A stretch of DNA of 64,000 bases. Source: a virus. The stretch lies in IMG/VR virus record IMGVR_UViG_3300035698_012128, positions 30,672 through 94,671 of that record, one strand, 5' to 3'. The position numbers were made by a program, and so were the translations under genes. Positions 14,184-22,450 of this stretch are shown piece by piece; the stretch's first letter is position 1, and the number at the start of each line of letters is the position of its first letter. Below the pieces are notes generated by a model. It did no database searches, was not told the DNA's origin, and was given only the letters and a program-made list of their open reading frames with translations.

Positions 14184-14257
14184 GGTCTGGTAGCTCAGAT
14201 GTGTAGAGCAGCGGCTTTTAACCCCGTTGGTCGTGGGTTCGAGTCCCACACAGACCA
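14184..14257 (+). tRNA. tRNA with UUA or UUU anticodon (ochre suppressor or Lys)
   Basis: Acceptor GGTCTGG/ACAGACC, D stem GCTC/GAGC, T arm GTGGG-TTCGAGT-CCCAC. The anticodon arm GCGGC-TTTTAAC-CCCGT places UUA at positions 34-36 by length and gives four of five stem pairs. UUA would read UAA. Shifting by one gives UUU (Lys) with only three stem pairs. The call is ambiguous. Confidence 0.6.
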
Positions 14258-14312
14258 CTAAAATAAATTTTTTAACCATAAACATATAATATAATGAAAA
14301 AAGGATAAAGTA

Positions 14313-14635
14313 ATGAATTCATAACAATAATAACTAGGAAAGATCTTCAACCTGGATATAAAGTTGTTCAAAGTGCACACTCAATAGCAAATTTTGCAGT
14401 TGAATACCGAGAGCAATTTGATATTTGGCAATCAGAATCAAATTATTTATGTTGTTTAGAATTGGAGGAATTTAAATTTGATAGTTTATTTAGTAAATTA
14501 GACGAGTTAAAGATTAAATACAGTAAATTTAGAGAACCTGATGTAGGTAATCAAGTCACAGCAATAACTGTGGCTCCAATATCACGAGATTTACATAAAC
14601 AAATTTTTAAAAAATACAAATTAACACTATCATGA
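14313..14635 (+). CDS. PTH2-like peptidyl-tRNA hydrolase, start disrupted
   Basis: An open frame from ATA at 14321 to TGA at 14633-14635 encodes about 104 residues. TRKDLQPGYKVVQSAHS near the N-terminus, LCCLELEE and the C-terminal GNQVTAITVAP match PTH2 enzymes, which cleave peptides from stalled peptidyl-tRNA. No ATG, GTG or TTG lies in frame. ATG at 14313 is one base out of frame (ATGAATTCATAA), as if one T were lost from GAATTTCATA. Alternatively AUA is used as start. The stop overlaps the next ATG, so it was translated at least ancestrally. Its place among tRNAs fits. Confidence 0.7.
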
Positions 14636-14898
14636 ATGTATCAGATTTAAAAGAACGCATCAAGAGTTTAGCAAAAAAGCAAAACGAAATGAAAAACCAA
14701 AGAAAGACAGTAAATTTTTTTGGAATTAGAAGTACAAACCCTAATGAAGCATTTTATTTGGTTTGGTATAATAGGAATGAGTTAAGACATTTATATGAAG
14801 CTTATTCTATGTTACGTGGAAAGGAAAGACAAACATTTAAGAATGTTTCAGTTAAAGAAGATACAATAAATCAGTTAATTGAAAAATATAGTTCTTAA
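14632..14898 (+). CDS. Hypothetical protein coupled to PTH2
   Basis: 88 residues, helical and basic (LKERIKSLAKKQNEMKNQRKT). ATGA overlap with the PTH2-like frame suggests coupled translation. No family recognised. Confidence 0.55.
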   Translation: MNVSDLKERIKSLAKKQNEMKNQRKTVNFFGIRSTNPNEAFYLVWYNRNELRHLYEAYSMLRGKERQTFKNVSVKEDTINQLIEKYSS

Positions 14899-14905
14899 TG
14901 GCATT

Positions 14906-14977
14906 GGTTCTATAGTCAAATGGCAACGATACCTGACTGTCTATCAGGGGGTGGGGGTTCGATTCCCCCTAGAACCG
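14906..14977 (+). tRNA. tRNA-Asp (GUC)
   Basis: Acceptor GGTTCTA/TAGAACC with G73, anticodon stem CCTGA/TCAGG with loop CTGTCTA (GUC), T arm GGGGG-TTCGATT-CCCCC. Confidence 0.92.
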
Positions 14978-14993
14978 CACTTTAAAATAATAT

Positions 14994-15082
14994 CGCGGGG
15001 TGGAGAAGTGGTTATCTCACCTGTCTCATAAGCACGGAGTCCCTTATAAGGTTTAACGCTGGTTCGAATCCAGTCCCCGCTA
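14994..15082 (+). tRNA. Initiator-like tRNA (CAU) with long variable arm
   Basis: CGCGGGGTGGAG resembles the 5' end of bacterial initiator tRNA-fMet. The acceptor CGCGGGG/CCCCGCT has the initiator-type unpaired position 1-72 (C-T). The loop CTCATAA gives CAU. Unlike any usual initiator it has an extended variable arm including CCTTATAAGG, and the anticodon stem is imperfect. Confidence 0.7.
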
Positions 15083-15096
15083 CTAAATTAAATAAA

Positions 15097-15252
15097 TAAG
15101 TGTTATACCAGGAGGAAAAGTAATTTGGGTAGAGTAGGAAGGTGATTTTATTAAAAGTAGTAAGGGGTGGACATAAATGTTAGGTAAGCATTAGACGGTA
15201 CACAGGAAGTAACCTGAATAAAGACTTTGGTCTCTAAAACCAAAAACACTTA
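15097..15252 (+). ncRNA. 156-nt structured RNA at the end of the tRNA island
   Basis: TAAGTGTT (15097-15104) pairs with AACACTTA (15245-15252). Internal hairpins include CAGG-AAGTAA-CCTG and TTGGT...ACCAA. No ORF starts inside. It precedes the terminator that closes the island. Confidence 0.5.
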
Positions 15253-15291
15253 CAACTATTACCATTCATCTCAAGTATGAAACCAGATAAG

Positions 15292-15316
15292 GAGGAAATT
15301 TTTAATTTCCTCTTTT
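15292..15316 (+). terminator. Intrinsic terminator closing the tRNA island
   Basis: GAGGAAATT-TTT-AATTTCCTC, a 9-bp perfect stem, followed by TTTTCTT. Confidence 0.8.
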
Positions 15317-15340
15317 CTTATGTATATTAAAATAAAGAAG
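15312..15340 (+). promoter_or_regulatory. Phage promoter motif
   Basis: CTTTTCTTATGTATATTAAA then ATAAAG directly follows the terminator and precedes the start chosen for the next gene at 15350. Confidence 0.45.
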
Positions 15341-15349
15341 ATATTCATG

Positions 15350-15613
15350 GTTGAAAAAATATTAAATATAGTTAAATTTGTATCTGAATTACCTCGGGAG
15401 TATTACACCATAAGTTTATATGATGATGGTAAAGATATTTATGGTATAGATTTATTACATAATATTGTGTATTACACCTGCTCACAACCATTAGAGTGTG
15501 GTTGTTGTAGTCATATTGAACGAGCACAATGTTATTTTGATGATGTTCTTGATTCAATTCAATACGAAATTATAGTAGAATTATATAACAATTATAACAA
15601 TTATAAAAATTAA
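15350..15613 (+). CDS. Cysteine-rich hypothetical protein
   Basis: Start taken at 15350 (MVEKILNIVKF) because the upstream ATG at 15320 lies inside the promoter. About 87 residues with clustered cysteines (CSQPLECGCCSH) and an asparagine/tyrosine-rich tail. Unknown function. Confidence 0.5.
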   Translation, partial: VEKILNIVKFVSELPREYYTISLYDDGKDIYGIDLLHNIVYYTCSQPLECGCCSHIERAQCYFDDVLDSIQYEIIVELYNNYNNYKN

Positions 15614-15621
15614 GTTACAAT

Positions 15622-16884
15622 ATGTTTGGAATAGATATACCAACAATAGAAGATATAGTAAATTTTGTCAAAATTCAAATGACAACAAATCAATGGTTCC
15701 AAACCGTTGGTTTCTTTGGAGTTTTAGCGGCAGTATGGCAGTATGCCAGAGCATGGCCTTCATATATATGGACCCGAATAAGAAGGAAAATAGTATTTAC
15801 AGCACATATAGAGCAATATAGTGAGTTTTTTAAATACATGGAGAGGTATATTGATGATCACTACAAAAAATCATATAGGAATGTAGAGGTGTTAATTAAA
15901 AGACAACCAGCTCAAGAAGTATTTATTATAGGTTCAGATAATAACGAGAAAAATAAAAAAAGTTTAGTATATAAACATTTCCAAGATTTGTTTTTTATAC
16001 CCATTGGTCTTACTATTCTTAAAATTAGTAAAGATAGAGATAAACTAGAAAACGCTCACCATATAGATACTACTTTTATAAATAGTTACACTATAACTGG
16101 ATTATTTGCTCAGAAATCAATAGATGCATTATTAAAGAAAATATATGATTATAATATTGATTTAGAAGAACAGGAAGAAAATAGAACAAGAATCCACATT
16201 CATAATAAAGATTATTGGGAACCTATAAATAATATTGTCCCTAAAAATTTAAATAATATAATACTAGAAGGTAAACAAGAATTATTAGATGATCTTGACG
16301 CATTTCATAGTAATAAAAAATGGTATACGGATCGAGCAATTAAGTATAGTAGAGGTTACCTATTTGATGGTGAACCTGGTAATGGGAAGACATCATTAGC
16401 ATTAGCAATAGCCAAACATTACAATAAAGATATATTCATACTGAATCTGAATCAAGTAAATAATAGTGAATTGATATCATTATTTTCAGAAATAAATAGA
16501 GATTCATTACTATTAATAGAAGATATTGATGTTTTCTTCCAGCATGATAATACTCGAAAGTTAAGTAAGGGAGAATTAGATTTCTCAACATTACTTAATT
16601 GTCTTGATGGGGTATTTAGCGCCGATGATATTGTAACCATATTTACAACAAATCATAAAGAGGCATTAGATAGTGCATTAACTAGGAGTGGGAGAATTGA
16701 TTACCATAAAACTATAAATAACCCTAAATGTAAAGAGGTATCAGAGTACTTATCTATATTTTACGATACTGATATTAAAGTGAAAGTGGATAATAAAAAA
16801 TATTGTATGTCTGATATACAGAATTTTTGTTTATCGTTTAAAGAAAATCCGGATGCAGTTATTAGTATAATCAATAAACAATAG
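15622..16884 (+). CDS. BCS1-like AAA ATPase with N-terminal membrane anchor
   Basis: 420 residues. A hydrophobic segment (about 28-48) precedes a BCS1-type domain and then an AAA core: Walker A GEPGNGKTS (about 252-260), Walker B SLLLIEDIDVFF (about 294-305), sensor IFTTNHKEALDSAL and arginine-finger-like RSGRIDYH. BCS1 proteins are membrane AAA translocases; bacterial and phage members are poorly known and some sit in defence loci. The short N-terminal anchor, the middle region and the AAA order all match BCS1. Function in the phage unknown. Confidence 0.75.
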   Translation: MFGIDIPTIEDIVNFVKIQMTTNQWFQTVGFFGVLAAVWQYARAWPSYIWTRIRRKIVFTAHIEQYSEFFKYMERYIDDHYKKSYRNVEVLIKRQPAQEVFIIGSDNNEKNKKSLVYKHFQDLFFIPIGLTILKISKDRDKLENAHHIDTTFINSYTITGLFAQKSIDALLKKIYDYNIDLEEQEENRTRIHIHNKDYWEPINNIVPKNLNNIILEGKQELLDDLDAFHSNKKWYTDRAIKYSRGYLFDGEPGNGKTSLALAIAKHYNKDIFILNLNQVNNSELISLFSEINRDSLLLIEDIDVFFQHDNTRKLSKGELDFSTLLNCLDGVFSADDIVTIFTTNHKEALDSALTRSGRIDYHKTINNPKCKEVSEYLSIFYDTDIKVKVDNKKYCMSDIQNFCLSFKENPDAVISIINKQ

Positions 16885-16914
16885 CTTTCTTTCGTATATT
16901 ATAATAATTAAAAA
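16883..16914 (+). promoter_or_regulatory. Phage promoter motif before folE
   Basis: AGCTTTCTTTCGTATATTAT then AATAATTAAAAA, 20 bases before the folE start. Confidence 0.6.
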
Positions 16915-16933
16915 ATAAATAAATAAATATATA

Positions 16934-17623
16934 TTGGAAAATAGAAGAAAAGAAACAGACCCTAGATCCTTAGAAATTTCATCTAATGGGAACTCGAACG
17001 GGCTATCTAATATCCCTACACAAACTCAATCTCAAAAAGATAAGATGATTAAGAAAGCATCAAAGAAATTTGGTGAATTTTTAACTGAGTTGGGAGTAGA
17101 TTGGGAAAGCGATCCTAATAGTGCTGAAACACCCCAACGTGTGGCCAAAAAATATGTAAATGATTTATGGGCTGGGAGGTATGAATCACCACCTACTATT
17201 ACAAGTTTCCCAAGTGATGGATACACAGGTATGGTTTTAGAGGCAAATATACCTTTAACTAGTATGTGTTCACATCATCATGAATCTATATTAGGGGTGG
17301 CTCATGTAGCTTATATACCTGGGGGTGACAATAGGGTTATTGGGTTATCTAAAATTAATAGGTTGGTTGAGTATTTTGGAAGAAGAGGAGCCATTCAAGA
17401 GCAGTTAACTATGGCTATACATAATGCTATGGATATCGTGTGTGAAGGTAATATAGGAGTAGCTGTTAGTGTTGTTGCTAAACATCAATGTGTATCTTGT
17501 AGAGGAACTAAACATCAAGGTGCTTCTATGGTAACCAATCATATAACTGGGGTTTTTAAAGAAATAGCAGAAGTAAGAAAAGAGTATTTTGATTCTATTA
17601 TGATGTCTGAAAATTTAAAATAG
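16934..17623 (+). CDS. folE: GTP cyclohydrolase I, FolE
   Basis: 229 residues. Converts GTP to dihydroneopterin triphosphate, the first step to preQ0 (and folate). Zn ligands are visible in MCSHHHE (about 110) and in HQCVSCRGTKHQGA (about 185-198). GLSKINRLVEYFGRR is the family core. The frame opens with TTG at 16934, giving a 37-residue polar extension; ATG at 17045 (MIKKASKKFGEF) is an alternative. It supplies the precursor for QueD, about 14 kb upstream. Confidence 0.9.
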   Translation: MENRRKETDPRSLEISSNGNSNGLSNIPTQTQSQKDKMIKKASKKFGEFLTELGVDWESDPNSAETPQRVAKKYVNDLWAGRYESPPTITSFPSDGYTGMVLEANIPLTSMCSHHHESILGVAHVAYIPGGDNRVIGLSKINRLVEYFGRRGAIQEQLTMAIHNAMDIVCEGNIGVAVSVVAKHQCVSCRGTKHQGASMVTNHITGVFKEIAEVRKEYFDSIMMSENLK

Positions 17624-18064
17624 ATGAAATATAAAACAAAATATGATTGGGATTGGATTGAAAGTGCTTGTGCATTATTAGCTAAATCTGCTTTGGCAAA
17701 TGATATTAAATTTATATCGGGGATACCAAGAGGAGGACTTATTCCGGCCGTTATAGTTTCTCATAAAACCGGTATTCCATACCACCCCTTTGGAGAATTA
17801 AAGTCTCTTACTGATATTGAGGGTGTAGAAAAGCATAATATACTTGTGATAGATGACATAGTAGATAGCGGAAGGACTATGAGTAAACTTGATAAAGAAT
17901 ATATAACGGCAAGTTTGGTATATGTAGAAAACAAATTGTTTACCCCTTATATTTATTATTTCACTAAATATAGCAAGGATTGGGTTCAATTCCCGTGGGA
18001 GATCGATAGTTCAGAAACAATTCAAGATTATTTAAATAAAATAGATAAAATAAAAAATGGATAA
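17624..18064 (+). CDS. Type I phosphoribosyltransferase
   Basis: 146 residues. SGIPRGGLIPAVIVSHKTG (about 28) is the PPi-loop region and ILVIDDIVDSGRTM (about 72-85) is the PRPP-binding signature. It belongs to purine-type phosphoribosyltransferases, which join a base to PRPP. The base cannot be told. The gene follows folE with no gap, so it may salvage a purine or deazapurine base. Confidence 0.8.
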   Translation: MKYKTKYDWDWIESACALLAKSALANDIKFISGIPRGGLIPAVIVSHKTGIPYHPFGELKSLTDIEGVEKHNILVIDDIVDSGRTMSKLDKEYITASLVYVENKLFTPYIYYFTKYSKDWVQFPWEIDSSETIQDYLNKIDKIKNG

Positions 18065-18596
18065 TAATAGTAAATTAAGAATTTTAAGAGACATAAAACA
18101 GAATAAATATGTACCATTTGTCACTGAAGTGGAGAAGTTTAATAATAGTATGGGTAAACCAAATAACAATACCCCGAACATCCCTAACATAAAAGCTTGG
18201 GAATTTGTTTATAATTTTATTATAGAGGAAAATAATGAATACAAAGAGGCCTGTATTGATAAAGATATTGTGGGTGTTTTAGATGCATTATGTGATATTA
18301 TATACGTGGGTGTTGGTAATTTAGCTATGTTGCACGGCCTTAAAGATAAATTAATACCGGCATACGCCGAAGTTCAAGCATCTAATATGTCTAAATCATG
18401 CACTACAGAAGAAGAAGCCGCAGAAACTGTTAAAGAAAGGAGTGAAGAATTGCAAGTTGATTGTCATTACGAAAAGGTGGGAATGCACTGGGTAGTTTAT
18501 AGGAGTAGTGACAAAAAAGTGATGAAAAGTATAAAATACTTTGCACCAAACTTGAAACAATTTTTCACACAACAAGAATTAGATAATATAAAATAA
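18057..18596 (+). CDS. MazG-like nucleotide pyrophosphohydrolase
   Basis: 179 residues. The helices carry EENNEY (about 58-63) and DALCDIIYVGVG (about 76-87), the EExxE and (E/D)xxxD metal-binding pattern of all-alpha NTP pyrophosphatases, which hydrolyse (d)NTPs to monophosphates. The C-terminal part after about 130 is an extra beta-rich region. Nearby PurA-family and dNMP kinase genes suggest it shapes the dNTP pool. Confidence 0.7.
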   Translation: MDNNSKLRILRDIKQNKYVPFVTEVEKFNNSMGKPNNNTPNIPNIKAWEFVYNFIIEENNEYKEACIDKDIVGVLDALCDIIYVGVGNLAMLHGLKDKLIPAYAEVQASNMSKSCTTEEEAAETVKERSEELQVDCHYEKVGMHWVVYRSSDKKVMKSIKYFAPNLKQFFTQQELDNIK

Positions 18597-18616
18597 TTTA
18601 TTACTGTTATATACAC

Positions 18617-19882
18617 ATGAATAATAATAAAAACACAATATTCGTACAAATAGCATCCTATAGAGATCCTGAATTATATAATACATTGACTGATCTGTTG
18701 GAAAAAGCAAAATACCCCAATAACCTGCATGTATGTGTCGCCAATCAATTTGGTAGGGAAGATTCTGATGGTGATTTAGATGTTTTTCGCAAGATGAAAA
18801 ATTTCCTTATCATGGATATACCCTGCAGCCAGTCAAAAGGAGCTTGTTGGGCAAGAAACACGATCCAACAAGAATATGATGGTCAAAAATATACATTACA
18901 GTTAGATTCCCATCATCGATTTGTTGAAGATTGGGATGTTAAATGTATAAAAATGATTAAGGATTTACAAAAAGAGGGGAGTGAAAAACCACTATTAACT
19001 TCATACTTACCATCATATGATCCTGAAAATGATCCGAAAGGGAGGGTAATGGAACCTTGGTGGATGCAATTTGATAGATTTATACCTGAAGGTGCGGTAT
19101 TCTTCCTACCAGCAAATATACCAGTCGAGAATAGAAATAAACCAATTCCCGCCAGGTTTTACTCTGCTCATTTTTGTTTTACATTAGGACAGTTTGCCAT
19201 AGAGGTACAACATGACCCTGAATTCTACTTTCATGGTGAAGAAATAAGTATAGCAGTTAGAGCTTACACTCATGGGTATGATTTATATCACCCTCATCAG
19301 ATTATAGCATGGCATGAGTATACTAGGAAAGGTAGAACTAAGCAGTGGGATGATGATAAAGATTGGGGGAAGAAAAATACATTATCACATAAAAGGAATA
19401 GAATGTTGTTTGGGATGGATGGTGAATGTTCACCATGTGAACAAGCAACCTTAGGAAGATTTGGTTTTGGCATAAAACGAACATTAGATGATTATGAGAG
19501 GTATGCTGGGTTAAGATTTATGGATAGATCAGTTCAAATGTATACTGTTAACAATTATTTTGCCCCAAATCCAGTTATAGACGATTACGAAGAATACAAT
19601 AATTCATTTATCAATTTATTCAAACATTGTATAGATGTAGGGTTTGCTCAAGTCCCTAAAAATGATTATACATTTTGGGCAGTAATATTTGAGGATAAAG
19701 ATGGTAATTCATTATATAGAGAAGATGCAGATGAAGTAGAAATTAGAAAGGTAAAAAATGATCCTGATGGGTATTGTAAAATATGGAGGACATTTAATAC
19801 AGATATTAAACCACATAAATGGATAGTTTGGCCTTTCTCAGCTGAAAATGGTTGGGAAGACCAAATAACCGGATTATTATAA
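18617..19882 (+). CDS. GlcNAc-type glycosyltransferase
   Basis: 421 residues similar to the GlcNAc transferase family of which Skp1 glycosyltransferase is a member. FVQIASYRDPELYNTLTDLL (about 9-28) is the N-terminal landmark, LQLDSHHRFVEDWD (about 94) holds the DxH metal site, and FYFHGEEISIAVRAYTHGYD is a further landmark. GlcNAc or a related sugar is the family donor, but the acceptor here is unknown: DNA, virion protein or host surface. First of three adjacent sugar-transfer genes. Confidence 0.75.
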   Translation: MNNNKNTIFVQIASYRDPELYNTLTDLLEKAKYPNNLHVCVANQFGREDSDGDLDVFRKMKNFLIMDIPCSQSKGACWARNTIQQEYDGQKYTLQLDSHHRFVEDWDVKCIKMIKDLQKEGSEKPLLTSYLPSYDPENDPKGRVMEPWWMQFDRFIPEGAVFFLPANIPVENRNKPIPARFYSAHFCFTLGQFAIEVQHDPEFYFHGEEISIAVRAYTHGYDLYHPHQIIAWHEYTRKGRTKQWDDDKDWGKKNTLSHKRNRMLFGMDGECSPCEQATLGRFGFGIKRTLDDYERYAGLRFMDRSVQMYTVNNYFAPNPVIDDYEEYNNSFINLFKHCIDVGFAQVPKNDYTFWAVIFEDKDGNSLYREDADEVEIRKVKNDPDGYCKIWRTFNTDIKPHKWIVWPFSAENGWEDQITGLL

Positions 19883-19883
19883 T

Positions 19884-20768
19884 ATGAGAGGTAACACAGT
19901 ATTTGTAACATGCATATATAATAATTTATATGGTACTGAACTTGGAGGTAGAAATAATAGACAACATCATTATTTTCACTCACTGAACAATATTATAAAG
20001 AAGACCCCAAATTCAGATTTTATAATATATACCTCACCTGATGAGTATGAGGATATAAAATTATCATTCCCTTATAATAATTGTAAAATTCAACAGTATG
20101 ATCTGAATAATAATTATTTCCAAAAAGAGTTTGATAAATACAAAGACAGAAAATCGGCACAGACATCAGATAGATGCTTTGAAATACAATATTCTAAATT
20201 CTACTGGATGTATCTCGCCCTATATGATGAAAACATATATAAAAATATATATTGGATAGATGCGGGATTAAGCTATTCTGGATTAATACCTGATAAATAT
20301 CTAGAATGTAAAGGTTTAAGTTGGGGGGGTGATGATTACTACAAATCAGAATTATTTAACGATAAATTTACTTCCAATTTAAATAAATTTACAAAGTCAA
20401 AAATCCTATTTATTGCAAAAGAAAATATGAAAAATTTCTGGAGTCAGGAAATGGTAGAATATATGGATTATGATCAACAACACCATATTATTGGTGGATT
20501 ATTTGGTGGGAGGAGATCGAAAGTATTAAGTATGACTGCAGGTTTGATACCTCTTATTAAAGCAAAGATTAATGAGGAGAAAACCATACAATGGAGTGAA
20601 GAGCAATTCATGACATTGTATTATTATCTTAACAAATCTAGAGCAAGAATAAAAACATTTGATACTTGGTGGCATGAAAATAATTATGCTAATGCAGAAG
20701 AGATACCTTCTGATATATACTTTAGTGATAAAAAAAGTTTCTATAATATATTAGAAGAATTACAGTAA
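19884..20768 (+). CDS. HtrL/YibB-like glycosyltransferase
   Basis: 294 residues. FVTCIYNN at the start, DFIIYTSPDEYEDI, NIYWIDAGLSY (about 128) and IGGLFGGRRSKV (about 205) match the HtrL/YibB family, thought to be GT-A type sugar transferases. The DAG segment is the likely metal site. It directly follows a GlcNAc-type transferase and precedes a fusion containing the same domain. Confidence 0.7.
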   Translation: MRGNTVFVTCIYNNLYGTELGGRNNRQHHYFHSLNNIIKKTPNSDFIIYTSPDEYEDIKLSFPYNNCKIQQYDLNNNYFQKEFDKYKDRKSAQTSDRCFEIQYSKFYWMYLALYDENIYKNIYWIDAGLSYSGLIPDKYLECKGLSWGGDDYYKSELFNDKFTSNLNKFTKSKILFIAKENMKNFWSQEMVEYMDYDQQHHIIGGLFGGRRSKVLSMTAGLIPLIKAKINEEKTIQWSEEQFMTLYYYLNKSRARIKTFDTWWHENNYANAEEIPSDIYFSDKKSFYNILEELQ

Positions 20769-20774
20769 AATAAT

Positions 20775-22433
20775 ATGAGTAAAACAACAATAGTAACCTC
20801 TTTATATGATTTAAATAGAGGTGATTTAGATAATAATTTTAAACGCTCATTCGATGATTATGTAAATAATTTTAAAAAATTACTACTAGGTGATTATAAT
20901 TTATATATATATTTGGATCAAAAACTAGCAGATGAATTATCATTAATATTAACAAGTCCTAATATCTATCTGAAGATAATGGAGTTAGATGAATTGAAAG
21001 AATGGTTTGGGTTTTACAATGATGTTAATGAAATTAGAAAGAAAAATGATTGGAGATCACAGGCCGATTGGTTAAAAGATTCACCCCAAGCTAATTTAGA
21101 TATGTACAATCCATTAGTTATGTCTAAAATGTTTATGTTGAATGATGCTAGTATATATAATCCTCACCAATCTGAATATTTTTATTGGATAGATGCGGGT
21201 ATAAGTAATACTGTTCATCCCGGTTATTTCTATCACGATAAGGTATTTGGTAACTTAGAAAGTTATATTAAAAGTATAGACAATAAATTTACTTTTATAT
21301 CATATCCTTATGAAAACGATGTTGAAATTCATGGTTTCGAAAGAAAAGGTATGAATATATTCTGCCAATCAGACGATATAAATTATGTGTGTAGAGGAGG
21401 GTTTTTTGGTGGTAGGAAAAAAGAAATTAATGAATTAAATAGTCTGTATTGGAGTTTATTAAGTGATACTTTAGATAAAGGATATATGGGTACTGAGGAA
21501 AGTATATTTACCATAATGTCTTATTTATCACCCCATAACATACATAGATTTGAAATAAGTGGGGATGGTTTGGTTTGGCCCTTCTTCGAGTATATTAAAG
21601 ATAAAGAATGGGAAGATGTAAAAGTTGAGCATCCGTATTTGTATATATTAACTTATAATTCTCCAAATCAACTTCAAACATTACTTAATAGTTGTATTGA
21701 TTATGATCCTCAATTAATGGATATGAACTTGGTATTAATCAATAATTCAACAGATAGAAGTTTAGATGATAAATATAATGACATATGCGTAGCTTATGGT
21801 ATCGAAGAAATAAAATACGATAATATTGGGATATGTGGTGGACGGCAAGCAGTAGCCGAACATTTCAATAATACAGGATCTGATTTTTATTTGTTTTTTG
21901 AGGATGACATGAATTTTTACATAGAAAAGCCACCAAAACCATGTAAACTCGGGTTTAATAGATCGACACCTAATATTTTAAATCGCATATTAGAGATAAT
22001 GATCAAAGAAAAATATGACTTTATTAAATTATCATTTACCGAATTTTTTGGTGATAACTCGGTTCAATGGGCCTGGTATAACATACCTCAAGAAGTAAGA
22101 GATAAATATTTTCCTAATCAAAATAAATTACCTGAACATGGTTTGTCTCCAAATCCTCCATTAGTAGAATTTGATAATATTAATTTTATACATGATTTGG
22201 GGTATGTGAGTGGAGATGTTTACTATGATAATTGGCCTGCTATGTTTTCGAGAGAGGGGAACAGAAAAGTATTTTTAGAAACAAAGTGGGCACATCCATT
22301 CGAACAAACATGGATGTCTTATGTATTTCAGAAACAACAAGAAGGTGAAATAAATTCAGCAGTATTATTATTATCACCAATAGAACATGATAGATTTGAA
22401 CACTATCCTGCAGATGAAAGAAGAGAAAATTAA
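20775..22433 (+). CDS. HtrL/YibB-like and GT2 fusion glycosyltransferase
   Basis: 552 residues with two parts. Residues about 1-275 repeat the HtrL/YibB pattern (TIVTSLYDLNRGD; YFYWIDAGISN; CRGGFFGGRKKE). Residues about 285-550 form a GT2-like domain (YLYILTYNSPNQLQTLLNSC; FLFFEDDMNFYIEK with the acidic metal site). The fusion implies two sequential transfers by one protein. Acceptor unknown. Confidence 0.7.
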   Translation: MSKTTIVTSLYDLNRGDLDNNFKRSFDDYVNNFKKLLLGDYNLYIYLDQKLADELSLILTSPNIYLKIMELDELKEWFGFYNDVNEIRKKNDWRSQADWLKDSPQANLDMYNPLVMSKMFMLNDASIYNPHQSEYFYWIDAGISNTVHPGYFYHDKVFGNLESYIKSIDNKFTFISYPYENDVEIHGFERKGMNIFCQSDDINYVCRGGFFGGRKKEINELNSLYWSLLSDTLDKGYMGTEESIFTIMSYLSPHNIHRFEISGDGLVWPFFEYIKDKEWEDVKVEHPYLYILTYNSPNQLQTLLNSCIDYDPQLMDMNLVLINNSTDRSLDDKYNDICVAYGIEEIKYDNIGICGGRQAVAEHFNNTGSDFYLFFEDDMNFYIEKPPKPCKLGFNRSTPNILNRILEIMIKEKYDFIKLSFTEFFGDNSVQWAWYNIPQEVRDKYFPNQNKLPEHGLSPNPPLVEFDNINFIHDLGYVSGDVYYDNWPAMFSREGNRKVFLETKWAHPFEQTWMSYVFQKQQEGEINSAVLLLSPIEHDRFEHYPADERREN

Positions 22434-22450
22434 ATTATAAAATTAAATTA

